Shown here piece after piece: positions 8,649 through 15,650 of a stretch of DNA of 33,753 bases (position 1 is the stretch's first letter; each line of letters begins with the position of its first letter). A program made the position numbers and the translations under genes. A model generated the notes under the pieces. That model saw nothing but the letters and a program-made list of their open reading frames with translations. It had not been told where the DNA came from and made no database searches. Source of the DNA: a virus; the IMG/VR virus record IMGVR_UViG_3300031578_000198, positions 1 to 33,753 of that record. One strand, written 5' to 3'.

Positions 8649-9029
8649 TTAGATTGCAAGGGTAGTATAGTTAGGCAGGTCCTCGGACTGTGTTCCTGCC
8701 TTGGGTGGGTTCGGAGGTTGTGAGACATCGGGTGTAGGATCGGGCGCTTGCGCTTGAGGGTGGGTCTCAGGCGCTCCACCTGACTTAATGCCGAGCTCTA
8801 CAATCTCCCATCGCCAGCAGGTGCGATAGTCTCGACCTCTCCTTTCTGCCCAAGCTTTGGTCACAGACTCCACCCTTAGTAACGCTTTCTGAGCCGATGC
8901 TCTGTTGCGATATAGCCAGAGCCCGTTCGTAAACGTCCATTCCGAAAAATAATCGGGATCTCCGTTCCACTCCTCCCGTTTATTATGAGTTGCGATTAGA
9001 TAGAATCCGTCACGATTACATGGTTTCAT
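8649..9029 (-). CDS. Hypothetical protein, last gene of the early operon
   Basis: Encodes 126 residues from ATG 9029, chosen because GGAGG lies 8 bases upstream; the longer GTG reading lacks a spaced RBS. The N-terminal ~90 residues look globular and are rich in Trp/Arg (GFYLIATHNKREEWNGD, WAERRGRDYRTCWRWEIVEL). The last ~35 residues are a Pro/Gln/Ala/Thr-rich tail. No family is recognised. The next gene upstream overlaps its start. It ends at the non-coding region, so it is the promoter-distal gene of the minus-strand operon. Confidence 0.6.
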   Translation of the reverse strand: MKPCNRDGFYLIATHNKREEWNGDPDYFSEWTFTNGLWLYRNRASAQKALLRVESVTKAWAERRGRDYRTCWRWEIVELGIKSGGAPETHPQAQAPDPTPDVSQPPNPPKAGTQSEDLPNYTTLAI

Positions 9030-9114
9030 TGTCCTGGCCTCCGTCCGTAGTTTTTTTGCCCTCTTTGTCACTCTCCCCTGTAATACCCTCGGGGGGATCT
9101 TCGTGAACTACCAT
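9016..9114 (-). CDS. Possible 32-residue acidic/basic peptide
   Basis: A short frame from ATG 9114 encoding a hydrophilic, Gly/Glu/Asp/Lys-rich peptide (MVVHEDPPEGITGESDKEGK...). Its start overlaps the stop of the upstream membrane protein as TGATG, and its end overlaps the next gene start, which is the coupling pattern seen elsewhere in this operon. No hydrophobic core and no recognised family. It could equally be a leader that bridges ribosomes between its neighbours. Confidence 0.4.
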   Translation of the reverse strand: MVVHEDPPEGITGESDKEGKKTTDGGQDNETM

Positions 9115-9320
9115 CATGGGATATAAATTCGGTTGGGAGGGAATGGAGGCGGGAGCCCGTGAGCCTTGGCATACTCCATTTCGCGTTCCCATTCGTCATA
9201 CAAGCGCTGGTTTTCTTTCTCGGCCCATTTGCGATGCTTTCCCTGCTTCCATTCGATGTAGAAGGTCAACCCAAGGCCACTTACGAGTGCGAATCCAAGT
9301 CCGATTGTTATCATCAGCAT
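9114..9320 (-). CDS. Small single-pass membrane protein
   Basis: Encodes 68 residues. A hydrophobic segment at ~2-22 (LMITIGLGFALVSGLGLTFYI) is followed by a charged helical tail (KHRKWAEKENQRLYDEWEREMEY) and a Pro-rich end. AAAGGAG precedes ATG 9320, and its start overlaps the upstream stop as TAATG. This anchor-plus-charged-helix layout resembles an inner-membrane spanin or phage membrane accessory protein. It sits in the early operon, away from the lysis-like genes, so no lysis role is claimed. Confidence 0.7.
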   Translation of the reverse strand: MLMITIGLGFALVSGLGLTFYIEWKQGKHRKWAEKENQRLYDEWEREMEYAKAHGLPPPFPPNRIYIP

Positions 9321-9601
9321 TATCTTGCTCCTTTACCCACAGATTTTTTTGCCTCTTGATCATGGAGTATACCTAATACCCCCGGGGGATATACACCCGC
9401 CAGCCAACTCCAGAACTCCAATATGTTGTGATACGGCGGCCTGCCGGCCAGGAACTCAGCCGGATCGCCCTCATCCCATGTCGGTTTCCGATGGCGCCTC
9501 CTGATCCGCAGGTCCTTCACGGCCTGCAGTATCACGGCCGCCGCGAGCTCCTGGTGCGGGGGATGCCCCCCGAGGCCCCGAACGCCTTCCCGGCCACCCA
9601 T
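9320..9601 (-). CDS. Small conserved-looking phage protein of unknown function
   Basis: Encodes 93 residues. The stretch QELAAAVILQAVKDLRIRRR, followed by a Phe-Leu and Trp-rich end (EFWSWLAGVYPPGVLGI), recalls small phage proteins found beside replication and late-regulation genes, but I cannot name the family. GAGGAA precedes the ATG. It is coupled at both ends: TGATG with the upstream gene and TAATG with the downstream membrane protein. Confidence 0.65.
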   Translation of the reverse strand: MGGREGVRGLGGHPPHQELAAAVILQAVKDLRIRRRHRKPTWDEGDPAEFLAGRPPYHNILEFWSWLAGVYPPGVLGILHDQEAKKSVGKGAR

Positions 9602-10014
9602 CAGCGTTCCTCTTCTCGGCGCAATACGTTTATGCCTATGCAGTCCACCATAACTGGCCGGGGCCAGGGATTAAACTCGCATTCGGTCACAACGAACCTC
9701 CCGATATACCTTGGGAAGATAGCGCTCAATCGGAACCATCTTCCCTTGTCTGTCTTGAACGGGCCGAATATACTGGTGTTCACTTCCTTGGTTGCAATCC
9801 TCAGCAGCCGCTTGGTAGGTTGGTATAACGTGCAGCCCCAGTCTGCCTGTTCCGTTCCGATGCAAGTCCGGTGCGGAACAAACCGGCTGTCTTTCCATAT
9901 CTCCCAGAACGTTTCGATATCAACCCACAATCGGCCCTTGTCATTGTTCTCAAGCGTCCATCGGGCCGTAGTTTTCTCGATTCTCATCATGCACTGATTT
10001 AGTATGTTATCCAT
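9601..10014 (-). CDS. Hypothetical protein next to the methyltransferase
   Basis: Encodes 137 residues from ATG 10014. This start has GGAGG about 5 bases upstream and overlaps the end of the methyltransferase gene by 8 bases; a longer frame would run deep into that gene. It is Trp/Arg/Phe-rich with a mixed alpha/beta look (RLWVDIETFWEIWKDSRFVP; RWFRLSAIFPRYIGRFVVTE). No motif is recognised. Confidence 0.65.
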   Translation of the reverse strand: MDNILNQCMMRIEKTTARWTLENNDKGRLWVDIETFWEIWKDSRFVPHRTCIGTEQADWGCTLYQPTKRLLRIATKEVNTSIFGPFKTDKGRWFRLSAIFPRYIGRFVVTECEFNPWPRPVMVDCIGINVLRREEER

Positions 10015-11284
10015 CTCTTTCCTCCAGTCCCTCGAACAGCGAGGGTTCGGCGTGTTTGGCTGCGTGTGCGGTGAGTTTCGGTTGCGGCCGTGGCTTGCCC
10101 TTGATATGCAGGGCCCGCTCGATCCGGGCACGGGCGATCTCGACGTATTCAGGCTCCTTGTCTATCCCGATGAACCGGAAGCCCTCGCGCAGGGCGGCAA
10201 CGCCGGTCGAGCCCGAACCACAGAACGGGTCCAGAATCAGCCCGTCGGGAGGTGTCACCAAACGACAGAGATATCGCATAAGAGCAACGGGCTTCACGGT
10301 AGGATGTTTATTGCCCTCTCCACGTTCTTTCTTGCTCGCCTTAGCCGCATAGAAGAACCTCGCATTGCTGCCCTGGTCCCCAAGGCCGGGATCTCGCTTC
10401 TCTCGAATATCTTTTCCCTTACCATACACGTCACCATTCCGAAAGGCTCCGAGTGATGCCTGTCCGCCTGTGCTCTTGCTGTCCGGGAACAGCCCCACAA
10501 CCTCTTCGCTCCCGTCGTGAATCAGGTTTGCAGGCCACCGACCTTGAGTTGTTGGATGTATTTTCCCGGCATTACGCGGTCCACAAATCGGAACCGGACC
10601 TAATGCTCCATCTCGGCCCTGCTGCTGCTGCTGCTCTCTTCCTTTCCCTACGATTACTCGACACCCATCCACGTTGATCGCGCCGGTCCCGTACTCCAAC
10701 ACGTTCTCCGCGCCGGTCCCGATCAGGGGCTTCCGCGCCACGACTATCATCTCCATGGCCGGCTTAAGGCCCGTTCCCCAGCCGTCCCATTTCTTCGCGG
10801 CTTCGGTGGTGGGCGCGGAAATACTGACTGTTGTGTTTACGTCGCCATAATTAGTCCCCGGTGAATATCCCAATTTGCCTTCTGATTTCTTACCAATGTT
10901 CGTCGCGCCCTGATACGTTCCCACCACTTCCCGCTCCGCCCCCGCCGCCTTGTCGATGCTCTTGTCAACTGCCAGACTTTTCGGGAACCCCGAACCGTAT
11001 ATCCAACCTATCGTATCGCGGATCTCCCACCCGGCATCTTCGACCGCGCACACCAGCCGATGATAGGTCCGGGTCCCGCCGAACGCCAACAAGTGCGCCC
11101 CCGGCTTCGCAACACGCAACGCCTCGGTCCAGAACGGAACACCGGGAACCCCATGATCCCATTGCTTTCCCATAAACTTCAACCCATACGGCGGATCGGT
11201 CACCACGGCCTCAACCGAGTTCTCCTCCATCCCGGCCATGACCGTAAGGCAATCCCCGCAGATGATCTTGTTGCGCTCGGTCAT
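10007..11284 (-). CDS. Beta-class DNA methyltransferase (DPPY type)
   Basis: Encodes 425 residues from ATG 11284, which overlaps the upstream stop as ATGA and has AGGGGG upstream. DPPYG (residues 30-34, catalytic motif IV) comes first and DPFCGSGSTG (352-361, AdoMet-binding motif I) is near the C-terminus, with a long variable target-recognition region between. That order is the beta class (CcrM/HinfI-like), and DPPY suggests adenine-N6 methylation, although cytosine-N4 enzymes share the fold. HPTVKPVALMRYL before motif I is also typical. A CTG run encodes five Gln near residue 221. No partner restriction enzyme is seen, so it is probably an orphan that protects phage DNA or marks regulatory sites. 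Confidence 0.9.
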   Translation of the reverse strand: MTERNKIICGDCLTVMAGMEENSVEAVVTDPPYGLKFMGKQWDHGVPGVPFWTEALRVAKPGAHLLAFGGTRTYHRLVCAVEDAGWEIRDTIGWIYGSGFPKSLAVDKSIDKAAGAEREVVGTYQGATNIGKKSEGKLGYSPGTNYGDVNTTVSISAPTTEAAKKWDGWGTGLKPAMEMIVVARKPLIGTGAENVLEYGTGAINVDGCRVIVGKGREQQQQQGRDGALGPVPICGPRNAGKIHPTTQGRWPANLIHDGSEEVVGLFPDSKSTGGQASLGAFRNGDVYGKGKDIREKRDPGLGDQGSNARFFYAAKASKKERGEGNKHPTVKPVALMRYLCRLVTPPDGLILDPFCGSGSTGVAALREGFRFIGIDKEPEYVEIARARIERALHIKGKPRPQPKLTAHAAKHAEPSLFEGLEERDG

Positions 11285-11493
11285 CGCGCCCCCTCGGGTA
11301 TCGCCTCGAATAGCCGCTTGCACGGCGCACAACGCATCCCCTTAGGCGTGAGTACGTGGAACAGTCGGCACCCCTCTAATTTGTGCGTATGCTGGCACCC
11401 CGGTGAACACGCCATGCGATTGCTCGCCAGCACCTCGGGGGTCACGACGGCCAATCGCGTATCGAGTCTCGGGAATGGGTGGGATTTATTCAT
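11281..11493 (-). CDS. Small Cys-rich protein, putative zinc binding
   Basis: Encodes 70 residues. CSPGCQHTHKLEGC (C-x3-C ... C) is followed by MRCAPCKRLFE (C-x2-C), enough ligands for one zinc site. AAGGAGG lies 9 bases before ATG 11493. The start overlaps the upstream stop as ATGA, and its end overlaps the methyltransferase start the same way. The RBS lies inside a 36-base tandem repeat, so the ribosome site is duplicated. Confidence 0.65.
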   Translation of the reverse strand: MNKSHPFPRLDTRLAVVTPEVLASNRMACSPGCQHTHKLEGCRLFHVLTPKGMRCAPCKRLFEAIPEGAR

Positions 11494-11738
11494 GCTTCTC
11501 GGCCTCCTTGGGAAGGAATCAGCATCGCCCTCTCACGACCTCCTTGGGACGGAATCAGCATCGCCCTCTCAGCCTCAATGCACTCGGCGGGCCGACACCC
11601 GTTGATTGAGACGCCGAACAAGTAACAATAGGCGGGGGTCTTCTGTCCGCCCTTGCACTCACACCATTCACACGAAGGATCACACAGATCACCGTGATCC
11701 CATGCTGTTTCAATCTTTACTGCAACTTGTCTGCTCAT
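11490..11738 (-). CDS. Cys-rich small protein with a duplicated C-terminal 12-mer
   Basis: Encodes 82 residues. Seven cysteines lie between residues 19 and 53 (LCDPSCEWCECKGG ... YCYLF ... NGCRPAECIEAE), consistent with a small metal-binding fold. The C-terminus contains ERAMLIPSQGGR twice in tandem, the result of a 36-base in-frame DNA duplication. AGGATGG precedes ATG 11738. The stop overlaps the next start as ATGA. No family is recognised. Confidence 0.65.
   Translation of the reverse strand: MSRQVAVKIETAWDHGDLCDPSCEWCECKGGQKTPAYCYLFGVSINGCRPAECIEAERAMLIPSQGGRERAMLIPSQGGREA
11503..11571. repeat. 36-base tandem duplication carrying a ribosome binding site
   Basis: Two copies begin at 11503 and 11539 and share 32 of the first 33 bases (CCTCCTTGGGA[A/C]GG...). 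On the minus strand each copy contains CCAAGGAGG. The duplication is in frame for the upstream protein and doubles the Shine-Dalgarno site of the downstream gene. The near identity indicates a recent event. Confidence 0.85.
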
Positions 11739-11740
11739 CG

Positions 11741-12097
11741 CTATTCCATCCTTTTCATCAGTCTCGTGATCCGGTTTCGGAGGCGATAACAGATCTTGAG
11801 ATCGCCTTCTGCTCGAACGGTCGCAATGCTGCCCGCAAGCGATAGCATCAGCATGTGGGCCTCTTCCTCACTATTCAACTCCAACATGATATGCCAGACA
11901 TCCCTCCGGTGTTGACCCAAACGTTCCCCGTAGAGCGTGCGGCCAACGATAAATCTAGCAATCATGTCCTGCATGTCGTACTTGTGACGATCTCTTGCCC
12001 ACTCGTATGCCTCACGTAGTTTGTCAATGCTGTTGTATCCCACCAGCATGGCAGTATCGCCGAGGTTCCCCGCTTTTACCGCGTCTAGTAGTTTCAT
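11741..12097 (-). CDS. Hypothetical helical protein
   Basis: Encodes 118 residues, apparently all helical: Leu/Ala/Met/Arg rich, with amphipathic stretches (SIDKLREAYEWARDRHKYDMQDMIARFI; SEEEAHMLMLSLAGSIATV). It has no Cys motif, signal or membrane segment. Its start overlaps the RuvC-like gene stop as ATGA, so the two are translationally coupled. It might be an accessory of the resolvase, but that rests on position only. Confidence 0.65.
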   Translation of the reverse strand: MKLLDAVKAGNLGDTAMLVGYNSIDKLREAYEWARDRHKYDMQDMIARFIVGRTLYGERLGQHRRDVWHIMLELNSEEEAHMLMLSLAGSIATVRAEGDLKICYRLRNRITRLMKRME

Positions 12098-12624
12098 CGC
12101 TTCCCTCGCTTTCCCTTCGCCTTTTTCGTCTCCAGCGGCAACCCGCGCTTCACAAGGTCCACGCCGTACTCAGCCAGGAGCAGTCCGGTCGCTTCGTCAA
12201 TGTTCGTTATGCCGGGTATGAGTAGCCGGGCCCGTTGCAATGTTGCGACCTCGGCATCCGCCCTGCGAAGATTCCCCTTGCCGAGCATGGCCTTGCGCCA
12301 GCTCTGAGGCAGGATACGTCTAACCTTCGATCTCCGACCTGGGAACACTCGCTTGATTGCACGCTCGACCGCACGTGCTGCCGATAGACATGCCCTGAAT
12401 CGGGGGATGTCCGGATAGTCTTCGATTACGGCGAAAAGAGTTCTAAGATCCGTGCGGTCCCTGCCGTTAAATGATTCATATTCTAACCACTTGTCGATGA
12501 AACTGAATTCCACCAGTTCCGAGTACCACGTCTTGGATCGCGGATAATAATGCCCGATCCCCAGCGGCTTCGCGGTCGCCGGGTCGATCCCGAGGATTAT
12601 GTCCGGCACGATTTGCTTACGCAT
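12094..12624 (-). CDS. RuvC-like Holliday junction resolvase
   Basis: Encodes 176 residues from ATG 12624, with GGAGG 8 bases upstream. It has the RNase H-like resolvase pattern: strand one with IILGIDPATAKPLG (D14), a second-strand acid at E68 (LFAVIEDYPDIPRF), a basic segment (RRSKVRRILPQSWRKAMLGKGNLRRADAE) and a C-terminal acidic NIDEATGLLLAEYG (D143/E144). Phage RuvC-like enzymes cut branched DNA before packaging, which suits a phage with a Sak4-type recombinase. The Lys/Arg tail may help DNA binding. Confidence 0.8.
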   Translation of the reverse strand: MRKQIVPDIILGIDPATAKPLGIGHYYPRSKTWYSELVEFSFIDKWLEYESFNGRDRTDLRTLFAVIEDYPDIPRFRACLSAARAVERAIKRVFPGRRSKVRRILPQSWRKAMLGKGNLRRADAEVATLQRARLLIPGITNIDEATGLLLAEYGVDLVKRGLPLETKKAKGKRGKR

Positions 12625-12886
12625 TTTCGGCCTCCGTTTCGCTCTCTGGAATCCACTTCTCACAATCTTGTCGTAATTTACCCCCTAGGTTATCTTCATC
12701 ACAATAAGACCCGCCCGGCTCCGATCCATCCGATTCCTGAAGCAAATATCGCCCACAGCTCTTGCAAGCGCGATTCACAGGGTTCATATAGCACCAGTCC
12801 TCATGCTCTTTCATCCGAACTTTACTGGTTTGGACCTTATAGCCACAACGGAATTGACATGCCCACGCCCTGACTAATCTAGGCAT
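12617..12886 (-). CDS. Small protein with two putative zinc-binding motifs
   Basis: Encodes 89 residues from ATG 12886, selected because AAGGAGG lies 6 bases before it; ATG 12889 is too close. C-x3-C ... H-x3-C (CQFRC ... HEDWC) gives a C2HC site, and CKSC ... YC ... DC gives a second four-Cys set. It overlaps the upstream stop and the downstream RuvC-like start. A DNA- or protein-binding role is likely, but the family is not recognised. Confidence 0.65.
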   Translation of the reverse strand: MPRLVRAWACQFRCGYKVQTSKVRMKEHEDWCYMNPVNRACKSCGRYLLQESDGSEPGGSYCDEDNLGGKLRQDCEKWIPESETEAENA

Positions 12887-13106
12887 CATCGGCCTCCTTG
12901 ATACCATCCCTGTGCCGCTTGAGAGCAGCAAGCAGCTCCTCCTCGGTCTCATTTCCCGGCCACTTGCCGAATATTGCCGCCACCCCATCGGTTGCGGTCT
13001 GCGGGACTTGGAGCGGGTTCTCGTTCACAGCTACTATGTAACAATTCCCATATTGGCGAAAGGGATCATCCTCACCCATAGGAATGATTCGGGTTGTCTC
13101 GGTCAT
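12879..13106 (-). CDS. Hypothetical acidic protein
   Basis: Encodes 75 residues. The N-terminal half looks like a small beta domain (RQYGNCYIVAVNENPLQV), followed by an acidic/helical end (ETEEELLAALKRHRDGIKEADDA). It is coupled by ATGA to the MmcB-like gene upstream. No family is recognised. Confidence 0.6.
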   Translation of the reverse strand: MTETTRIIPMGEDDPFRQYGNCYIVAVNENPLQVPQTATDGVAAIFGKWPGNETEEELLAALKRHRDGIKEADDA

Positions 13107-13900
13107 GTTCGTTCCTCCAGGTCTTTCGGCATCTCTGCCATGAATTGATCTATCGCCTTCCTGGCATCTCTTAATCGTTCGAGTAACATCATGCCCGGCT
13201 TTTTGGACAGAGCGACCGTTACCTGGCTATGAATTGTCCATTCGCTCGCCCGCAACGTTGATATCCCAAGTTCGTCTAGTACATGCTTAAAGTGTTCGTA
13301 CTTCTGAATCTGTTGCTTCATGTTCCAAACGTTATCGTCAGCCGCGTTGATCCGCTCTTTGACGATCTTTTGCAACGACCGGGATACTTGATCTCCGATA
13401 TACCGATCTTCTTCCTTTTCTGCCAACCAACGTTTCCATGATTCGGCTTTAGATCGAGGCTGTGGGTCTCGATCCTTTACCTCCATGCGACAGATAACGA
13501 TATATCTCCAGAGAGAGTCTGGTATCTCAACGTTTCGGTACGGCGCTTTTCGCTTCGTATAGAGTCTAGTGCCGTTTGTCGATACGTAGATCAAGCCCAC
13601 ACCCTCCGGGACCTCCTCGGGGGCCACGAGTTTAGAAGGAGTCACAAAGTACATCTCATTGCACAGCGGAAGATATTCGGGGACTTTCTGGTCGTTCAGG
13701 AAGTCGGACCTCGACACCTTTATCTCATATCCCGTAACACACTGGTGCGCCCAAGATCGACGGACGGTCAGGGCGTCCAACCGGAGGTGCGTAGACATCT
13801 GCGTCGGTCCGTCCTTGCACTCTGGAACAAACACGTCGCCGGAATGCTTCTGTGCCAATAGGTCAAGGATATCCTTGGCAGTATAGAATGGCTTACTCAT
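13103..13900 (-). CDS. MmcB-like PD-(D/E)xK nuclease family protein
   Basis: Encodes 265 residues from ATG 13900, with GGAGGA close upstream; the longer frame start has no RBS. The N-terminal ~130 residues match the MmcB/DUF-type DNA-repair nuclease fold: RLDALTVRRSW (D42), then GYEIKVSRSDFLND with E59-x-K61, then YFVTPSKLVAPEEVPEGVGLIYV. D...ExK is the PD-(D/E)xK catalytic set. The C-terminal half is helical and charged, possibly for DNA or partner binding. It lies among resolvase and methyltransferase genes, which fits DNA processing. Confidence 0.78.
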   Translation of the reverse strand: MSKPFYTAKDILDLLAQKHSGDVFVPECKDGPTQMSTHLRLDALTVRRSWAHQCVTGYEIKVSRSDFLNDQKVPEYLPLCNEMYFVTPSKLVAPEEVPEGVGLIYVSTNGTRLYTKRKAPYRNVEIPDSLWRYIVICRMEVKDRDPQPRSKAESWKRWLAEKEEDRYIGDQVSRSLQKIVKERINAADDNVWNMKQQIQKYEHFKHVLDELGISTLRASEWTIHSQVTVALSKKPGMMLLERLRDARKAIDQFMAEMPKDLEERT

Positions 13901-13947
13901 CGTTCCTCCATGTCTCACCGGGTTCGTTCCACTTGAGCGTACTTCTA

Positions 13948-14127
13948 TCAGTCGGCATCGTAAGCCCCCTGTAGATCGAATGCGATTTTGGCACATAACC
14001 TTATAAGTACGTTAGGTGCAAAATCTCCTATTTCATTTAATTCTCTTACCAGAACGTTGAAGATGATAATCAGTTCGTCCTTCGTAAGATCAACTGGTAC
14101 AGTGTTGGTGATTGGATCAATTTGCAT
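13948..14127 (-). CDS. Small hypothetical protein
   Basis: Encodes 59 residues from ATG 14127 (AAGGAGG with a 6-base spacing; ATG 14130 is too near). It has a hydrophobic helix (DELIIIFNVLVRELNEIGDF) followed by an Ala/Leu-rich segment; this is more like a buried helix bundle than a membrane span. The end QGAYDAD resembles the end of the next upstream protein (KEAYDAN). Confidence 0.6.
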   Translation of the reverse strand: MQIDPITNTVPVDLTKDELIIIFNVLVRELNEIGDFAPNVLIRLCAKIAFDLQGAYDAD

Positions 14128-14308
14128 CATAGGCCTCCTTGGTATCCGCCCCATCGTCCGGCGGGGTTATGTCGAAACGGGACTCGATAATGTCAAGACG
14201 GATCTTAATTATCTTGAGGCAATCCGTTAGTCCACTGATACACAGCCTCACCGCGTACATCCATACCCACATGGCTACCACGGCTATGACTCCGATTGTC
14301 CACCACAT
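14117..14308 (-). CDS. Small single-pass membrane protein
   Basis: Encodes 63 residues from ATG 14308, with AAAGGAG 8 bases upstream; the longer frame lacks support. Residues 2-24 (WWTIGVIAVVAMWVWMYAVRL) form a membrane anchor. The tail carries an amphipathic helix (CLKIIKIRLDIIESRFDI) and an acidic end. It starts 1 base after the upstream stop. Confidence 0.65.
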   Translation of the reverse strand: MWWTIGVIAVVAMWVWMYAVRLCISGLTDCLKIIKIRLDIIESRFDITPPDDGADTKEAYDAN

Positions 14309-14309
14309 G

Positions 14310-14531
14310 CTATTTCTCCTTTCCCGGCGCGTCGGCCGGTTGTATGTCTGCTGCCTGTACGTCACATAATCCATCGATCCCATCGATCCTGATCTTGTAC
14401 CATAACGCTTTGGACCATTCGCCAATATAGTCCCACCATCTTCCCTCGATTGTGCCTGACCTACCATAACGCGCGACATGAATACGCCCGATAAAGATAT
14501 CTGGCCCAACATATATCTCTTTACGCCTCAT
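14310..14531 (-). CDS. Small hypothetical protein ending in a family A repeat tail
   Basis: Encodes 73 residues: a compact Trp/Tyr/Arg-rich fold (RRKEIYVGPDIFIGRIHVARYG; WWDYIGEWSKALWYKIRI) with the C-terminal tail PADAPGKEK. That tail is encoded by a junction repeat shared by several neighbours. AAAGGAG lies 7 bases before ATG 14531. Function unknown. Confidence 0.65.
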   Translation of the reverse strand: MRRKEIYVGPDIFIGRIHVARYGRSGTIEGRWWDYIGEWSKALWYKIRIDGIDGLCDVQAADIQPADAPGKEK

Positions 14532-14564
14532 CTTTCTACTCCTTTCCCGGCGCGGAGGCCGGTG

Positions 14565-14693
14565 TTATGGTCTCCGCCTCAGCGTCACCCGATAGTAGAG
14601 GCGGCGCGTGAATGTATTGGGATCTTCGAGTTCCTCTTCTACTGCTTCTCCGTCGCCGTGATTTGAGTTGCGGCAACGCACCTGCCCAAGCAT
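14565..14693 (-). CDS. Possible 42-residue protein, perhaps frameshifted
   Basis: An open frame from ATG 14693 to TAA 14565 with a protein-like, charged helix (EAVEEELEDPNTFTRRLYY). Its start lies inside the end of the upstream gene and has only AATAGG as RBS. A second frame through the same junction encodes the usual repeat tail TPASAPGKE. A one-base shift may therefore have removed the tail. Low certainty. Confidence 0.35.
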   Translation of the reverse strand: MLGQVRCRNSNHGDGEAVEEELEDPNTFTRRLYYRVTLRRRP

Positions 14694-14920
14694 GGACCTA
14701 TTTTGACTTCGTCGTGTTCCTTCCCGCAATGAATACAGGGGTCTCCTTCGTGGGCTATCGAGTCAATAGTTGCCTCCTCAACTGTCAATATAGGAAATGC
14801 TTGTTCTGTGAAATTGAAATACGCACGTCTTATATTACCTTTACTTCCAAGGAACATTTCATCCCTCATCGGCGGACGTACTTCGCCAGTCCTTTTCCAT
14901 ATGTACCATAATTGGTTCAT
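14639..14920 (-). CDS. Small protein with Cys-rich zinc-like motif
   Basis: Encodes 93 residues. AAAAGGAG lies 7 bases before ATG 14920. The middle has CIHCGKEH (C-x2-C) and then GPCLGRC (C-x3-C), a possible four-Cys zinc site. It is preceded by a family A repeat, which supplies its RBS. The tRNA-like element lies just upstream. No family is recognised. Confidence 0.65.
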   Translation of the reverse strand: MNQLWYIWKRTGEVRPPMRDEMFLGSKGNIRRAYFNFTEQAFPILTVEEATIDSIAHEGDPCIHCGKEHDEVKIGPCLGRCVAATQITATEKQ

Positions 14921-14963
14921 CTTCCTGCTCCTTTTCCGGCGCGGGGGCCGGTGTCTATTGTGT

Positions 14964-15063
14964 TGGGGGCCCGGACAGGACTTGAACCTGTATTGGGGAC
15001 GGAGTGCCTAGAATTTCCATTCCCCAGCGCTTTCGCCGCGTCTGTCGTTTGCGCCACCGGGCT
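14964..15063 (-). tRNA. tRNA-like element with long variable region, noncanonical
   Basis: Read on the minus strand, it starts AGCCCGG-TG-GCG and ends with a perfect T arm (ACAGG-TTCAAGT-CCTGT), then CCGGGCC, C and an encoded CCA. The acceptor pairs 6 of 7 (A-C mismatch at 1-72). Length is ~100 bases, so it is class II-like (Leu/Ser). The D arm is unusual: either a 3-bp stem or a very large loop. The best anticodon arm gives loop ATGGAAA (anticodon GGA, Ser), but with wobble pairs and one mismatch. It may be a divergent phage tRNA or a decayed one. Confidence 0.5.
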
Positions 15064-15184
15064 ACTGTGTTCTTTCCCACACAATGAGTATCCGCCCGTC
15101 CGGTCTAACGAGAATTTCTTTCAACTGCCAACCGTCCTTTGCCCATTTGTTCGGGCGCAGGTTAAGATTGACGGGACTTAGCCA
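15062..15184 (-). pseudogene. Open frame of 40 codons without a start codon
   Basis: The frame ends at TAG 15062-15064 and is open back to a stop just beyond 15184. It encodes a convincing protein end (NKWAKDGWQLKEILVRPDGR, then ILIVWERTQ) but has no ATG, GTG or TTG near its start. A GTG at 15185 lies in the +1 frame and reads only seven codons. A small gene that lost its start through a one-base shift is the simplest reading; an ATT or CTG start cannot be excluded. Confidence 0.4.
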
Positions 15185-15192
15185 CTACGGTG

Positions 15193-15396
15193 TTAATTTG
15201 TCCGCACTCTTCGCTCGTGCAATCCGGGATTGTCGGGCTGGTCGTCCGTAACATCGGTAATAGCTTCGATGCCCTTGGGTACACAGCTCATCAGGTTATC
15301 CGAATTCATCCACAAAGGCCCGTGTCCTTTGTCCCATTCGAGCGCGAATACCCGTGTTACCATTTCTCTTTCTGTTGCACCATTCTGGCCTGTCAT
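15193..15396 (-). CDS. Small hypothetical protein
   Basis: Encodes 67 residues, with AGGAG from a family A repeat 9 bases before ATG 15396. The core RVFALEWDKGHGPLWMNSDN looks like a small beta domain. The end is charged and disordered-looking (DVTDDQPDNPGLHERR). No family is recognised. Confidence 0.6.
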   Translation of the reverse strand: MTGQNGATEREMVTRVFALEWDKGHGPLWMNSDNLMSCVPKGIEAITDVTDDQPDNPGLHERRVRTN

Positions 15397-15430
15397 TGTT
15401 CTGCTCCTCTCCCGGCGCGGGGGCCGGGGT

Positions 15431-15649
15431 CTATGTAACCTTGCCCTGATCCAAACTGTTTAATGGGCGCTTCCGTTTCAAGATACATATCTGCGCTACA
15501 GTGTCATCCTCCATAACGATGACGGATGCGAACTTTAACTCCTTCGTAGCATTGAGGCCGAATCGCACCAATATATGTTCATCCTCTTGGGATTCGGGTA
15601 ATAACTCCAGGAAGAATGTCTCGCTATACTCGTCAAGCTTTGTTTTCAT
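15431..15649 (-). CDS. Small hypothetical protein
   Basis: Encodes 72 residues, with GAGGAG from a family A repeat before ATG 15649. Alternating hydrophobic strands (EHILVRFGLNATKELKFASV, then IVMEDDTVAQICIL) suggest a beta sheet. The stop TAG falls exactly at the start of the next repeat copy, so this copy does not encode a tail. Confidence 0.6.
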   Translation of the reverse strand: MKTKLDEYSETFFLELLPESQEDEHILVRFGLNATKELKFASVIVMEDDTVAQICILKRKRPLNSLDQGKVT

Positions 15650-15650
15650 T

